DNA from: Symbiodinium microadriaticum
Taxonomy: Eukaryota > Sar > Dinophyceae > Suessiales > Symbiodiniaceae
DNA length: 64,000 nt
Direction of reading: 5' to 3'
Assembly (NCBI GenBank): GCA_001939145.1
Contig: LSRX01000061.1
Coordinates: 380,403-444,402 of the forward strand
Below, in pieces: positions 48,201 through 53,707 of the stretch. The translations under genes and the position numbers were made by a program. Position 1 is the stretch's first letter; each line of letters opens with the position of its first letter. Under the pieces are notes generated by a model. The model did not search any database and had not been told where the DNA came from. It saw only the letters and a program-made list of their open reading frames with translations.

Positions 48201-48543
48201 CTACCATCGTACTTGCAAGCCTGTCGAAGCCTGGCCTGTTTGAGAGTGAGTGCCGAAATGCCAAGGTGGCCTCTACTTCATTGGTAATTCCGGCTGCCTC
48301 CGGAATGCGCCGCACTGGGGAAAGTTGCTGGATTTGCTCACAAAAGCAAAAGCAATTCGGCCTGGATTCCCTCAGCGATGCCCAAGGCATCCTGACATCC
48401 GCAAGGATGCCGAAGATGCTGCTGGGTTGTGGATAAAGGGCTGTATCCACACCGCGCATTGCCTGATCGATGATTCCGACGATTCTCTGTGTATGTACGC
48501 CCGACCTTGCGACAAAAGCCATGGTGTCTCGGCATACTTATAG
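27315..48543 (+). CDS. ZNFX1-like: Multi-exon gene: ParB-like domain fused to a ZNFX1-like superfamily-1 helicase
   Basis: Exons from 27.4 to 48.5 kb, in order, encode a ParB/sulfiredoxin-like domain, an alpha-helical region, the conserved N-terminal region of ZNFX1 proteins ([12 protein letters not shown]), and all main motifs of an SF1 RNA helicase: QGPPGTGKT (I), LTYKNDALD (Ia), VVLVEEAAE (II), LIMIGDTNQLPP (III), YPDLF region (IV), VDRYQGAE (V) and VAQSRAKRG (VI). ZNFX1 family members are RNA-dependent ATPases of RNA silencing and antiviral RNA sensing in animals; that role is not shown here. I joined exons in phase from 36914 to 37032 and 39459 to 48543. The ATG, the exons at 29.9-36.6 kb and one exon near 37.4-39.4 kb are missing, so one gene rather than two is inferred. 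Typical C-terminal NFX1 zinc fingers were not found. Many introns begin with GC. Confidence 0.75.
28619..28671 (+). CDS. Short exon of the ZNFX1-like gene
   Basis: It joins 28509 in phase across a GT-AG intron with an AG|G acceptor and reads [20 protein letters not shown] donor follows. The alternative is one uninterrupted frame through 28912 ([15 protein letters not shown]), which looks less natural and breaks phase with the upstream exon. Confidence 0.4.
28737..28903 (+). CDS. Exon: ZNFX1 N-terminal signature
   Basis: The segment reads [15 protein letters not shown] and then [16 protein letters not shown]. The phrase YLDTxFRLLRED is highly characteristic of ZNFX1-family proteins just before their helicase-associated N-terminal domain. 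The left edge assumes a 65-base intron (28672-28736). The right edge is a GA donor: GAG|GACAACTGAG. Confidence 0.7.
29004..29150 (+). CDS. Exon following the FRLLRE signature
   Basis: It starts GAGTGCCTG after GCGAG and is in phase with 28903, giving [13 protein letters not shown], which aligns with the LREDxxxPLR of ZNFX1. It continues [20 protein letters not shown] and ends at GT. The upstream intron (28904-29003) is a GA-AG intron with GCGAGGA at both borders. Confidence 0.65.
29481..29924 (+). CDS. Exon: conserved pre-helicase beta-rich domain of ZNFX1
   Basis: An AG|G acceptor joins in phase to 29150. The frame reads [51 protein letters not shown] and FAFKEELVH. This order (GSLVxL, FATVxxR, ESxxYFExYRHVLxxLQ, PFxxxIV) is that of the ZNFX1 domain directly before motif I. 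The frame stays open to a stop at 29925; the real donor is unknown. The following 40 residues ([19 protein letters not shown]) may be intron. Confidence 0.7.
30006..30205 (+). CDS. Unassigned exon-like segments inside the large gene span
   Basis: After an AG|G acceptor the frame reads [18 protein letters not shown] to a stop. After a few in-frame codons it continues [19 protein letters not shown] and [12 protein letters not shown]. Composition is exon-like but matches nothing I know in ZNFX1. It could be an insertion in the protein, or another gene. Confidence 0.3.
30289..30536 (+). CDS. Unassigned exon-like segment inside the large gene span
   Basis: An 82-codon frame reads [39 protein letters not shown] and [19 protein letters not shown], which has natural composition with beta-strand character, then a stop. 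No family is recognised. It lies between the conserved N-terminal domain and motif I and may be an inserted domain or an unrelated gene. Confidence 0.35.
30540..31930. other. Intron-like stretch without recognised exon
   Basis: A 162-codon open frame at 31411-31899 (proline- and serine-rich in its second half) overlaps a 119-codon frame on the other strand. Neither has family resemblance or clear splice context. Confidence 0.4.
31933..32045 (+). CDS. Exon-like segment with HEAT-like helical sequence
   Basis: After an AG|G acceptor (an alternative acceptor lies at 31944) the frame reads [20 protein letters not shown] then [12 protein letters not shown]. The pattern resembles one HEAT/armadillo hairpin. 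No partner exon was identified. Confidence 0.35.
32096..32300. repeat. (CATA)n to (TATG)n palindromic microsatellite with an N, then (TA)n
   Basis: CATACA units switch to TATGTA units near 32130, making a long palindrome. A single N is at 32174, probably an assembly join. A (TA)n run follows at 32254-32272. Confidence 0.9.
32440..33145. repeat. Array of about 70-80 bp units in two opposing orientations
   Basis: From 32440 to about 32870 the units read CTCGAGACAGTCCCAAAAA, ACCAAAACCCATAG and GAAATGAGCATATTTC in the forward sense (about six copies). From about 32860 to 33145 the same words occur reverse-complemented (TTTTGGGACTGTCTCGAGG, ATATGCTCATTT). The centre of symmetry is near 32870, so the array can form a very large hairpin. 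All frames through it are repeat translations. Confidence 0.85.
33380..34320. other. AT-rich island inside the gene span
   Basis: About 940 bp are visibly richer in A and T than both flanks, without microsatellite structure or telomere-like words and without a convincing open frame. Boundaries are approximate. Confidence 0.5.
34627..34700 (+). CDS. Exon-like segment
   Basis: TTTTAG|GCGG precedes a frame [20 protein letters not shown] then SQRL and a stop. The composition is exon-like but the segment is unassigned. Confidence 0.3.
35880..36570. repeat. Microsatellite cluster: (ATAG)n, degenerate CATATC, (CATA)n, (GCAT)n, (TA)n
   Basis: A (TATAGA) run near 35881 is followed by a degenerate 5-10 bp CATATC/CATACC pattern at 36055-36215, CATA and GCAT tetranucleotides at 36225-36310 and alternating TA/CA runs at 36440-36550. 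It lies immediately upstream of the motif I exon. Confidence 0.85.
36630..36692 (+). CDS. Exon: Q-like region and first half of helicase motif I
   Basis: An AG|G acceptor precedes [20 protein letters not shown] then G, interrupted inside the Walker A loop. The sequence is that of SF1 helicases (QxxAxxxAL...IQGPPGTGKT). The exon ends CCAG with a GC donor (GCGGCTGAGG) and joins 36914 in phase to give QGPPGTGKT. Confidence 0.85.
36693..36913 (+). other. GC-AG intron splitting the Walker A motif, containing a palindromic element
   Basis: The 221-bp intron starts GCGGCTGAGG and ends CCTGCAG. CAGGC occurs at both borders. It contains (AAT)n text and a copy of the TTTTGGGGGTTCCTTATTAT element family also found at about 44404 and 49142. 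Confidence 0.8.
36914..37032 (+). CDS. Exon: second half of motif I and motif Ia
   Basis: The segment reads [20 protein letters not shown] then [19 protein letters not shown]. The lysine of Walker A and the motif Ia phrase (V-x-Y-x-N-x-A-L-D) are intact. It ends AAG with a GC donor (GCCCCGCG). Confidence 0.85.
37384..37430 (+). CDS. Exon: conserved IxRIG segment after motif Ia
   Basis: A CAG|G acceptor joins in phase to 37032 across a 351-bp GC-AG intron. The exon reads [18 protein letters not shown], matching the VRVGGRS phrase of ZNFX1 helicases. The right edge is uncertain, and at least one exon appears to be missing before 39459. Confidence 0.65.
37860..38230. other. Intron-like sequence, nothing recognised
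   Basis: Open frames are short and overlap on both strands. The missing exon of the helicase insert may lie between here and 39458, but I could not identify it. Confidence 0.3.
38218..38460. repeat. 45-bp duplication followed by a palindromic (TA)n/(CATA)n tract
   Basis: AAGTCTTTACAATTTAGTT, then ATAAGATAAGCA, occurs at about 38219 and 38264. The (TA)n tract to 38452 contains the phrase ATATATATACATATATATAT in two or more near-identical copies. Confidence 0.85.
39459..39890 (+). CDS. Exon: insert between motifs Ia and II of the helicase
   Basis: An AG|G acceptor (GGGAAG|GTTGATACC) starts [20 protein letters not shown], then an acidic, poorly conserved stretch, ending with [22 protein letters not shown]1-like helicases carry a long, variable, charged insert here. 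The frame continues to a stop at 39906; a GT donor near 39890 is plausible. Confidence 0.6.
39981..40148 (+). CDS. Exon: helicase insert, acidic part
   Basis: The segment reads [20 protein letters not shown] and then [20 protein letters not shown] and [10 protein letters not shown]. The AG|G acceptor and GT donor leave one base, which pairs in phase with the exon at 40253 to give VVEADIMQFSL. Confidence 0.6.
40253..40335 (+). CDS. Exon: helicase insert
   Basis: The segment reads [20 protein letters not shown] then EPPALPLS and ends at GTAAGC, a consensus donor. It is in phase with both neighbours. The acceptor is CAAG|A, an exception to the AG|G rule. Confidence 0.6.
40436..40905. repeat. 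(TAT)n, (CTG)n, (CTA)n and (CAT)n triplet repeats
   Basis: Long uninterrupted (CTA)n at 40553-40605 and 40648-40760 flank a 40-bp unique island. (CAT)n lies at 40800-40895. All of this is inside an intron of the helicase gene. Confidence 0.9.
40926..41073. other. Single N flanked by an 18-bp direct repeat
   Basis: TAAATACCGAGTAAAACG occurs at about 40927 and about 41056, on either side of the N at 40971. The N is followed by a C-run. This is the pattern expected of an uncertain assembly join. Confidence 0.7.
41130..41240. repeat. (CTA)n/(CCA)n triplet repeat
   Basis: (CTA)n is interrupted at regular intervals by CCA. This is intronic. Confidence 0.9.
41658..41724 (+). CDS. Exon: acidic part of the helicase insert
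   Basis: An AG|G acceptor, in phase with 40335, precedes [20 protein letters not shown] then ED. ZNFX1 proteins have a comparable acidic phrase (EEADxIxxxR). It ends at a GT donor. Confidence 0.6.
41725..43384 (+). other. 1.66-kb GT-AG intron with a minisatellite
   Basis: The intron ends in a good pyrimidine tract (TTGCCTTTCTCCGGCAG). Inside are (GAAA)n at 41906-41935 and the degenerate GGTCTCTTGGTG minisatellite of 42240-43000. A 191-codon plus frame (41732-42307) and a 263-codon minus frame (42304-43095) are open here but are explained by stop-poor repeat sequence. Confidence 0.6.
42283..42760. repeat. Minisatellite: CCAGTACTTGGGGGAA units and GGTCTCTTGGTG array
   Basis: Four copies of CCAGTACTTGGGGGAA-like text occur at about 42283, 42365, 42455 and 42500. 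From 42525 to 42760 a degenerate 10-15 bp GGTCTCTTGGTGGT unit repeats. The minus strand reads as a charged TTKRPPGDHQE-type low-complexity protein. Confidence 0.75.
43385..43523 (+). CDS. Exon: end of helicase insert
   Basis: In phase with 41724. It reads [20 protein letters not shown] and then [16 protein letters not shown]. The last part corresponds to the WQLDLxxRWxLYRLW region before motif II. It ends at a GT donor. Confidence 0.65.
43664..43779 (+). CDS. Exon: coiled helix before motif II
   Basis: CAG|G acceptor, in phase. It reads [20 protein letters not shown] then [18 protein letters not shown], a long amphipathic helix as in other ZNFX1-like proteins. The right edge is a proposed GC donor that keeps phase with 44963. 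Confidence 0.65.
44404..44465. repeat. Copy of the palindromic TTTTGGGGG element family (intronic)
   Basis: GGGGCCTAAAT, then TTTTTGGGGGCTCCTTGTTA and GAATAGAGTATAGTGG matches the element at 49142-49234 in order and spacing, although the right end is not a clear inverted repeat. Confidence 0.55.
44963..45100 (+). CDS. Exon leading into motif II
   Basis: In phase at both ends. It reads [20 protein letters not shown] then [20 protein letters not shown]. The donor GTGAGTAAG is nearly consensus. Joining to 45489 gives [13 protein letters not shown]. Confidence 0.6.
45175..45215. repeat. (TA)n/(TG)n microsatellite (intronic)
   Basis: A TA dinucleotide run passes directly into TG and CG dinucleotides. 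Confidence 0.9.
45489..45583 (+). CDS. Exon: helicase motif II (DEAD-like box)
   Basis: The segment reads [20 protein letters not shown] then [11 protein letters not shown]. VIGMTxxGA and VVLVEEAAE are the Walker B region of the UPF1/ZNFX1 class, with both acidic residues present. The exon ends GAG with a GC donor (GCAAGGG). CCGAGG is shared by both borders of the following 538-bp intron. Confidence 0.85.
46122..46160 (+). CDS. Exon after motif II
   Basis: An AG|G acceptor, in phase, gives [13 protein letters not shown], so the junction reads EEAAEVLEPQI as in the family. A GT donor follows. Confidence 0.75.
46306..46339 (+). CDS. Micro-exon: first half of motif III
   Basis: The 34-base exon [11 protein letters not shown] ends one base into the next codon at a GT donor (GTTGCTCGG) and joins 46523 to give IGDTNQLPP. 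The left edge is the least certain, because a second acceptor (GAG|GCAGC) exists. Confidence 0.65.
46523..46565 (+). CDS. Exon: second half of motif III
   Basis: It reads [15 protein letters not shown], matching the QLRP-x-V-x-Y-x-L phrase after motif III. The GC donor (GCTTGGC) leaves two bases in phase with 47009. Confidence 0.75.
46566..47008 (+). other. GC-AG intron with AGC-rich text
   Basis: A 113-codon frame at 46636-46977 is open because of AGC/AAC-rich low-complexity sequence. It is not part of the joined protein. Confidence 0.6.
47009..47146 (+). CDS. Exon: helicase motif IV region
   Basis: An AG|G acceptor starts [20 protein letters not shown], then [20 protein letters not shown] and PDLFLR. 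Phrases SxxERL, QxRMxPxLxxLLxPxIY are diagnostic of the SF1 family. The donor is GT. Confidence 0.85.
47293..47415 (+). CDS. Exon between motifs IV and V
   Basis: It reads [18 protein letters not shown] then SLVNETE, in phase at both ends. The PVFFWD...S..NE order corresponds to NLFFVEH...SHxNxxEA in ZNFX1. The donor is GC (GCAGCTTG). Confidence 0.75.
47580..47661 (+). CDS. Exon: ITLLAPY segment
   Basis: It reads [20 protein letters not shown] then LLAPY, matching the family phrase ITILTxYxGQ that continues in the next exon. The acceptor is AG|G and the donor is GTAACC. Confidence 0.85.
47750..47859 (+). CDS. Exon: AGQ...VDR, start of motif V
   Basis: It reads [20 protein letters not shown] then [12 protein letters not shown] acceptor and GC donor (GCCAGAGAG). 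It joins to give VDRYQGAE. Confidence 0.8.
48002..48132 (+). CDS. Exon: helicase motifs V and VI
   Basis: It reads [39 protein letters not shown] and RAKR. Motif V and the arginine-bearing motif VI are intact, although the usual VALSRA appears as VAQSRA. It ends with a GC donor (GCTTGG). Confidence 0.85.
48266..48543 (+). CDS. Last recognised exon of the helicase
   Basis: The segment reads [33 protein letters not shown] and [10 protein letters not shown], the family's conserved end of the helicase core (GxYxIGN...W...L...C.NHP). It continues with a few Cys/His residues ([15 protein letters not shown]) to a stop at 48541-48543. Whether this is the true C-terminus or the start of an NFX1-type zinc-finger region continuing in later exons cannot be decided. 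Confidence 0.75.
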
Positions 48544-50158
48544 CTTGTGTTGCTCCGAAGGTCTCTACACACTCAAAGGTGCCAGCAACCGTGTCTTGTT
48601 CATTCCCATGTAGGCAGCTGGGTTCGCTGGTTTGATGACCGGAAGAGTGTCTTCACGGGTTTCTGTGCACAAAGCTTCTCCTAACCTGAGCCCACCCAGC
48701 CCCACACCCGTTGCCGAAGGATGTGTTCATCATAGAATCAATTAGCTTAAAGAGGTTTGAGAAGCAGCAACAAAGCAAGACATGAGCTTGCAGGCCTTCT
48801 TGCCGTGGAAACGTTAGAGTGTGTTCATACAGTTCCCGTGTCTAATAAGAAGAGACTTGTTCTAGCCCAGGAGGCGGCCCGGAGGACGAAGGGAGGCCGC
48901 TCAAGAGCCGGCGGTGTACATAATTACATAAGCTTCAAAAAGACCAGGGTTCAAGTTGGAGCGACATGTTTCGGGCTACTTCGGACAACTACCTCCAACT
49001 TAACCTCGAAGGTCAAACTCCCTACACTTTAGAGTCTGGACATGTCTGGACGTCCGGACGCAGCAGGGAGACAAAAGGGAGCCTTTGAAACACTGAGGAT
49101 GAGTCCAAACTCTAAAGTCCGGAATCCTTCAAAAAAAAAGCGGCCTAAATAATTATCTATAATATATTTTGGGGGTTCCTTATTATAATTATAGTAGAAT
49201 GGGCCCAAAAACCCTTATTCTAATTATTTAGGCCCCTACATTAGTCGCGTGCCCAAGAGCCGGTCCTGCACCGATTCGCCGGCTGGCCGCGAGTGAAGCC
49301 ACAGCAACAAAGCAGCCAAAAAAGTCGGCCCGCTTGCGGGTTACATCTGCAGACCTTGGTTCAAAACGGTTTGCCTTCAGTTAAAGCATCAGTCTATATT
49401 AAACTGTATTCATAATAAGAAAACCCCCCAAACAAAATAGTATTGGTGCTCATTGTTGAGCCTTCTGAGTTTAGCCTGCGCTGCGGCTTCAAAGCCAGGG
49501 CTTCGGCTGGCATCGGGCGGCATAGTAGCTCTAAAACCATACTACAAACCGGTCATGCAAAGAGACCCGAAGAGGAAAAGCACGAATGTTGCCATCTCCG
49601 AATTTAGTGTTATTTACACAAGGCACTTTGCGACAACATCCTAGTATGAGAAGGTCGGTTGCGAAGAACGACGTATGGAACTGCAATCAAACAATGCCAA
49701 CGATGCGACAGACCAGAAAAGCCCGTCGCCCATCACCACCTAAGCATGCACGCAGTGAGGATTTTCGGACTGACTAAAGCATTATTGCCTTAGCTGTTCT
49801 CACAATCTATGGGCCGGCGTGGAGATGTTTGCTTTGGGTCTGGGTTGCATAACCCGGCCTGTGCCAAGAAATGCTCCTCCCATGCCCAAGTAAATAGGGA
49901 TTCACCAGCGCTTGCATCGATACTTCTTCAGGCCACCATATTTTGAGTGCTGTTCCACAGAACCCTCTCAGCTTGCATTTCGATTTTCTGAAGCACGAGC
50001 CAATCAGTCTTGAAAGCTTTTCTGTACTGTTAGTTTGCCCGAACCTCATTTTGGCAGGCCCACAACAAGCTGTGCTTAACAAATCCTAAACACCTAAACC
50101 CCTGATGCTCGAAACCTTACACCCCTCAAGCCCGAAGCCTGAAGCCTTTTCCTCGGAG
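48544..50158. other. Spacer with a palindromic element
   Basis: A possible exon at about 49247-49384 (TKQPKKSARLRVTSADLG) is weak. The TIR element of 49142-49234 and telomere-like CCCTAAACC text near 50085 are the only clear features. Confidence 0.4.
49142..49234. mobile_element. 93-bp MITE-like palindromic element
   Basis: GGCCTAAATAATTA at 49142-49155 is the exact reverse complement of TAATTATTTAGGCC at 49221-49234. The interior contains TTTTGGGGGTTCCTTATTAT and a partly complementary GGGCCCAAAAACCC. Relatives lie at about 36770-36890 and 44404-44465, both in introns of the helicase. Confidence 0.65.
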
Positions 50159-50221
50159 GTGCAGAAGATCATGCAGATGGGAGTCGCCACGAAGCCCGAG
50201 TTCAAAGGGAGGACAGATCGA
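50159..50221 (+). CDS. Exon of an unrecognised gene
   Basis: AG|G acceptor, GT donor, exactly 21 codons: VQKIMQMGVATKPEFKGRTD then R. It joins the exon at 50390 in phase. Confidence 0.4.
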
Positions 50222-50389
50222 GTTTAGGGTTTGGGAGGTCAGACAACGTTTCCAAACTGAGGGTCGGGTTAAGGGTTTAGGGCCTTGAGTATGATACCAC
50301 CTTTCCAAACTTACTTTATGGAGGGTTCGGGGAAGTAGGCCTCCGGGCCTTGTTAGGGACTCCGAGCATGAATTTCTTTGTTGTGACAG

Positions 50390-50428
50390 GTCTTCGGTTT
50401 CGAATGCCTGGAGTTCAAGCACATTCTG
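50390..50428 (+). CDS. Exon of the same unrecognised gene
   Basis: An AG|G acceptor precedes VFGFECLEFKHIL and a GC donor (GCATGAGG). Joined to 50159 the protein reads EFKGRTDRVFGFECLEFKH. The family is unknown. Confidence 0.4.
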
Positions 50429-51301
50429 GCATGAGGTCACCGGCAAGGTACTTCCCAGGCATGTATGTTCAAGCCAGGAGGGACCATATCAAAGTCACGC
50501 GAGAGACGAGGGTGCAGATGAAAGACCTGCCCATGCTGCCGCAGCCCCGGTCATCAGCCTTCGAAACCCAACCTTGGGGGGCGCTCCTTTAAGGTAGCTT
50601 CTCTCAGCTTGTTATAGAGTGTTTTGGACCTCAATTTTAGCGCATTGCTCTTCGTTTCTCTCAATTGAAAATCGTACCCTGACCCTAGAGAATTACCCTC
50701 AAACCATACCCATACATACCCCAAAAACTCTATTCTCACAATCATCCCGACGTCCCACAGCCTAAACCCCGAAACCCCAACCCAAAAATCCATTGCGGGG
50801 CTCGTCCTTGCTAAGTAGGAGGAAAAAGCCAAACATCCCAAACGCCACAGTGGCTTGGAGACCAGCCCCCCCGGTTCGATCCGTCCCTGGCAAGGCGTTG
50901 CCAAAAAATGTGAGGGTTCAGGGCGTTCATTTTGGGATATCGGCTCCCTAAACCCTAAAACCCCAAAGCCCTCAACCCTAAAACCCTAAACCTGAAACCG
51001 GAACCCTAAGCCCAAAGACCTGGCTTATAGGGCTATAGGGTTTATGATGTTTATGTATGGCTTGGGATTTAGAAGACCGCCTTCAAACCCTAAGGCCGAG
51101 AAGCCATGGCTGAGATCTTTGACGGATTCTGGCTTTGGGGATTTAGGGGCTCCAGACAGAACGAGAGGTTTCCATCAGGTTTTCGAAACATGCCGTTTTC
51201 TACATGGCTATGGTTTTGCTAAGACTTTGGCACAAGACCCGAACAATCACCGCATCCATCGGAGTTGCTACAGCGTCTAGACTTACGAACAGCGGATGCT
51301 T

Positions 51302-51532
51302 TCTTGAGTGAAGTTTCCCTGGGCAGCATCCTGGATCTCCTCCTCCGAAGTCAATTCAGGGGTTGAGCCTGGGGACGCTGTTGAATTTGTTCAAGAGTTT
51401 GAATCAAAATAAGCCTGCCGGATCCTGGGAAGCCCCCGCAACCCAGCCAAGCCTTGCAAGTGCCCGCCAGGCTTTCCGAGATAGGCTACGAAGAGGTAGC
51501 CTCCGAAGTCATGCAGGAGCATGGGGTTTGGA
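51302..51532 (+). CDS. Two exon-like segments, unassigned
   Basis: At about 51307-51362 the frame reads LSEVSLGSILDLLLRSQF. At 51471-51532 an AG|G acceptor precedes LSEIGYEEVASEVMQEHGV. Both are exon-like and may belong to the gene begun at 50159; this is not shown. Confidence 0.35.
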
Positions 51533-51730
51533 GTTTAGCTTTATGGCGGCTGCGAGTCAGAGCCACCAGGAGAGGGATTTTTGGCCTGCAGTCTCGTCCT
51601 GTTCTCGTGCCAGCCACGCCGGGAGGCCGTTCTGTAAGGCTTCCTACCCTAAGTTAAAGTATATGATGGTATATTCCGGATAAGGGAGTGCAATGCCTCA
51701 CGTTCGGATTCAAGGTCGGTCGGGGACGAA

Positions 51731-52066
51731 GTGGCACCAAGACAGGTGAAAAGAAAGGAGAGGACACCAGACGACAATGATGGTCACAGAGAGAGCTCTG
51801 TTGATGCCAATCCCCGAAGCTTCAGATTTCGATGCTCAACATGTTCAAAATCAGCCGATCAACCACCCCTCGGTGAGGAGTGTGCCTCCCTCGCCGCTGC
51901 CTTGGTTCAGTCTTGGACTGCTTGCGCCTTGCAATGGGTTGAGCCGCCTGAAGGTATGGGAATCGATACGCAACTGCATGCAGATACAGGTGGCTTTCTT
52001 CCAGACGTGTATGAGGATGCGTACGTGCAAAGGTATGCATGCAAAGGTGTATATACGCGTGTTTGA
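51731..52066 (+). CDS. Doubtful 111-codon frame
   Basis: The frame reads KRKERTPDDNDGHRESS, then FRFRCSTCSKSADQPPLGEE and WTACALQWVEPPEGMG. A second frame overlaps it on the same strand. There is no family resemblance, so it may be chance or an exon. Confidence 0.2.
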   Translation: MAPRQVKRKERTPDDNDGHRESSVDANPRSFRFRCSTCSKSADQPPLGEECASLAAALVQSWTACALQWVEPPEGMGIDTQLHADTGGFLPDVYEDAYVQRYACKGVYTRV

Positions 52067-52413
52067 ATGACATGCGGCGAAGTTGTCTTCCTCCGTTGCT
52101 GCTTCGAAAGTGAAGTGCCGCATCGCAAAAGCTAATACAACAGAACCATGGCAAAAATGAAGTCTAGTTTGAAAGAGAAGGAGCTTAAGCCGTGAAGCTT
52201 TTGTCCTTGCGGCCATCAATGGTGTCCGTTTCCGGTTCCGAATCCCCACAGCAAAGCGACCCTGGACACAAACAGTCCGATGCTAGAACCTCAACACTCA
52301 ATGACACTCAAGGCTAGGCGTCATAGTCCTATATTATAAGGTGTGTCAACCCAAAACCTTGAAGTTTGGGGTTTAACTTCCCCTATACTCTAAACTTTAA
52401 ACCCTACCGTTCA

Positions 52414-52464
52414 GGTCCACCTCGTGGATTTGGATGCGGCCCGAGGTCTTCAGCTGGCTGCCCT
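52414..52464 (+). CDS. Exon-like segment
   Basis: A TTCAG|G acceptor precedes VHLVDLDAARGLQLAAL. Too short to assign. Confidence 0.3.
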
Positions 52465-53483
52465 CTGAAAAGTTTCGGAAAACCCACTTAATCGACTTCG
52501 GGATTCTTCTGACAAGGAGCCTGTTATTTGGGCCTAGGCCCCAAAAAAACCCTAAGCCCTGCACTTACTTAGGGCTCTATCGGAGGGGAGTAGAGATCCT
52601 AGGCTCTGCGACCTCAGGGCCTCGCCGGGTTCGAAAAAGTCGAGTTCAGAGTTTCTAAGGGCCGAAGGCTTCTCTGTTTAGGGTGTGGAGTTTAGGGTTT
52701 AGGGTTTAGGGTAGGTCACCGAGTTGAGGTATCTGAGGTGAGTCTTGACAGCAACTTGCCGACAGCCAGGTCTGAAGAACTAGGGTAGAACTGACAGAGT
52801 CGTAACATCAGACGCTGTGTGGGCTTCAAAGCCTCAGCCGTCAACCCTGAACCCGTTTCTTGTCATTTGCTTTTGCAGATTCCAGTTCGGTTATGTATCC
52901 TATCTAGCCTCGCTGTGAGATTCGATCTTTGCACTGCGAGACGGAAGTAAAACGGCGAAGCTTATAGGACCATGCAGGCCACCGTGCAGGCCACGAAGCT
53001 TCTTCTAACACTTGAGGCTTCCATGGCACCCTCAATCGCACACTGAGGGCCCGAGCTTAGAAGCAGTCGCAATTTTGCGGGTGGATGGAAGAGGGGGGGT
53101 CTGAAGTATTAATCATTAATCATACCAAGCTTTGGGACCCCGAAATCAGACCATGAGCGAAGCCCTGAAGCCCCGAGACATAGATCCCTGGCCCTAACCC
53201 CTCAACCCTAGGACCCCAAAGACCGAACAGGCTTTGAGTTTCAGTTTTCCAGTTCGGATCCCGATGACCCCGCAGGCCTGCCGGCCATCTCGCACACTTT
53301 CTCGTCCGGGCCTTGGCTATCGAAGGCCTCACGTGCCCCAGATGCCCCGTGAGTAGAGCCGCCCACCCTGATGATTCAGGTTATGTAGTAGACGCTCATT
53401 AAACACTGAACTACGCCAATAAGGCTTGAAAGCTTAAGCTTCAAGTCTGCTCATGCACCGGGACGCTAGGAGCGCTACCTTCA

Positions 53484-53612
53484 GGCCTGCCATGCCAAGG
53501 CCCGACTGCATCTATGAGTTCATGGAGCAGCTTCGGGCCGCCCACGGCTTCACGCACTCAGAGCGGGTCCCGATCTCGGATAGCTCTTGCGATCGTGTGT
53601 TTGAGGGGAACT
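53484..53612 (+). CDS. Exon-like segment upstream of the oxygenase gene
   Basis: After an AG|G acceptor the frame reads PAMPRPDCIYEFMEQLRAAH then GFTHSERVPISDSSCDRVFE and reaches a stop. It ends about 95 bp before the ATG at 53708 and may be the end of the preceding gene in a head-to-tail array. Confidence 0.4.
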
Positions 53613-53707
53613 GAGAAGATGCTACATGGATGCGCCACATCAGAAGGTCTCGCAGGTGTTCGGAACTGCTTCTAAGCCAGCCGAGAGGCATCGCAGCCGT
53701 CTAAGCA

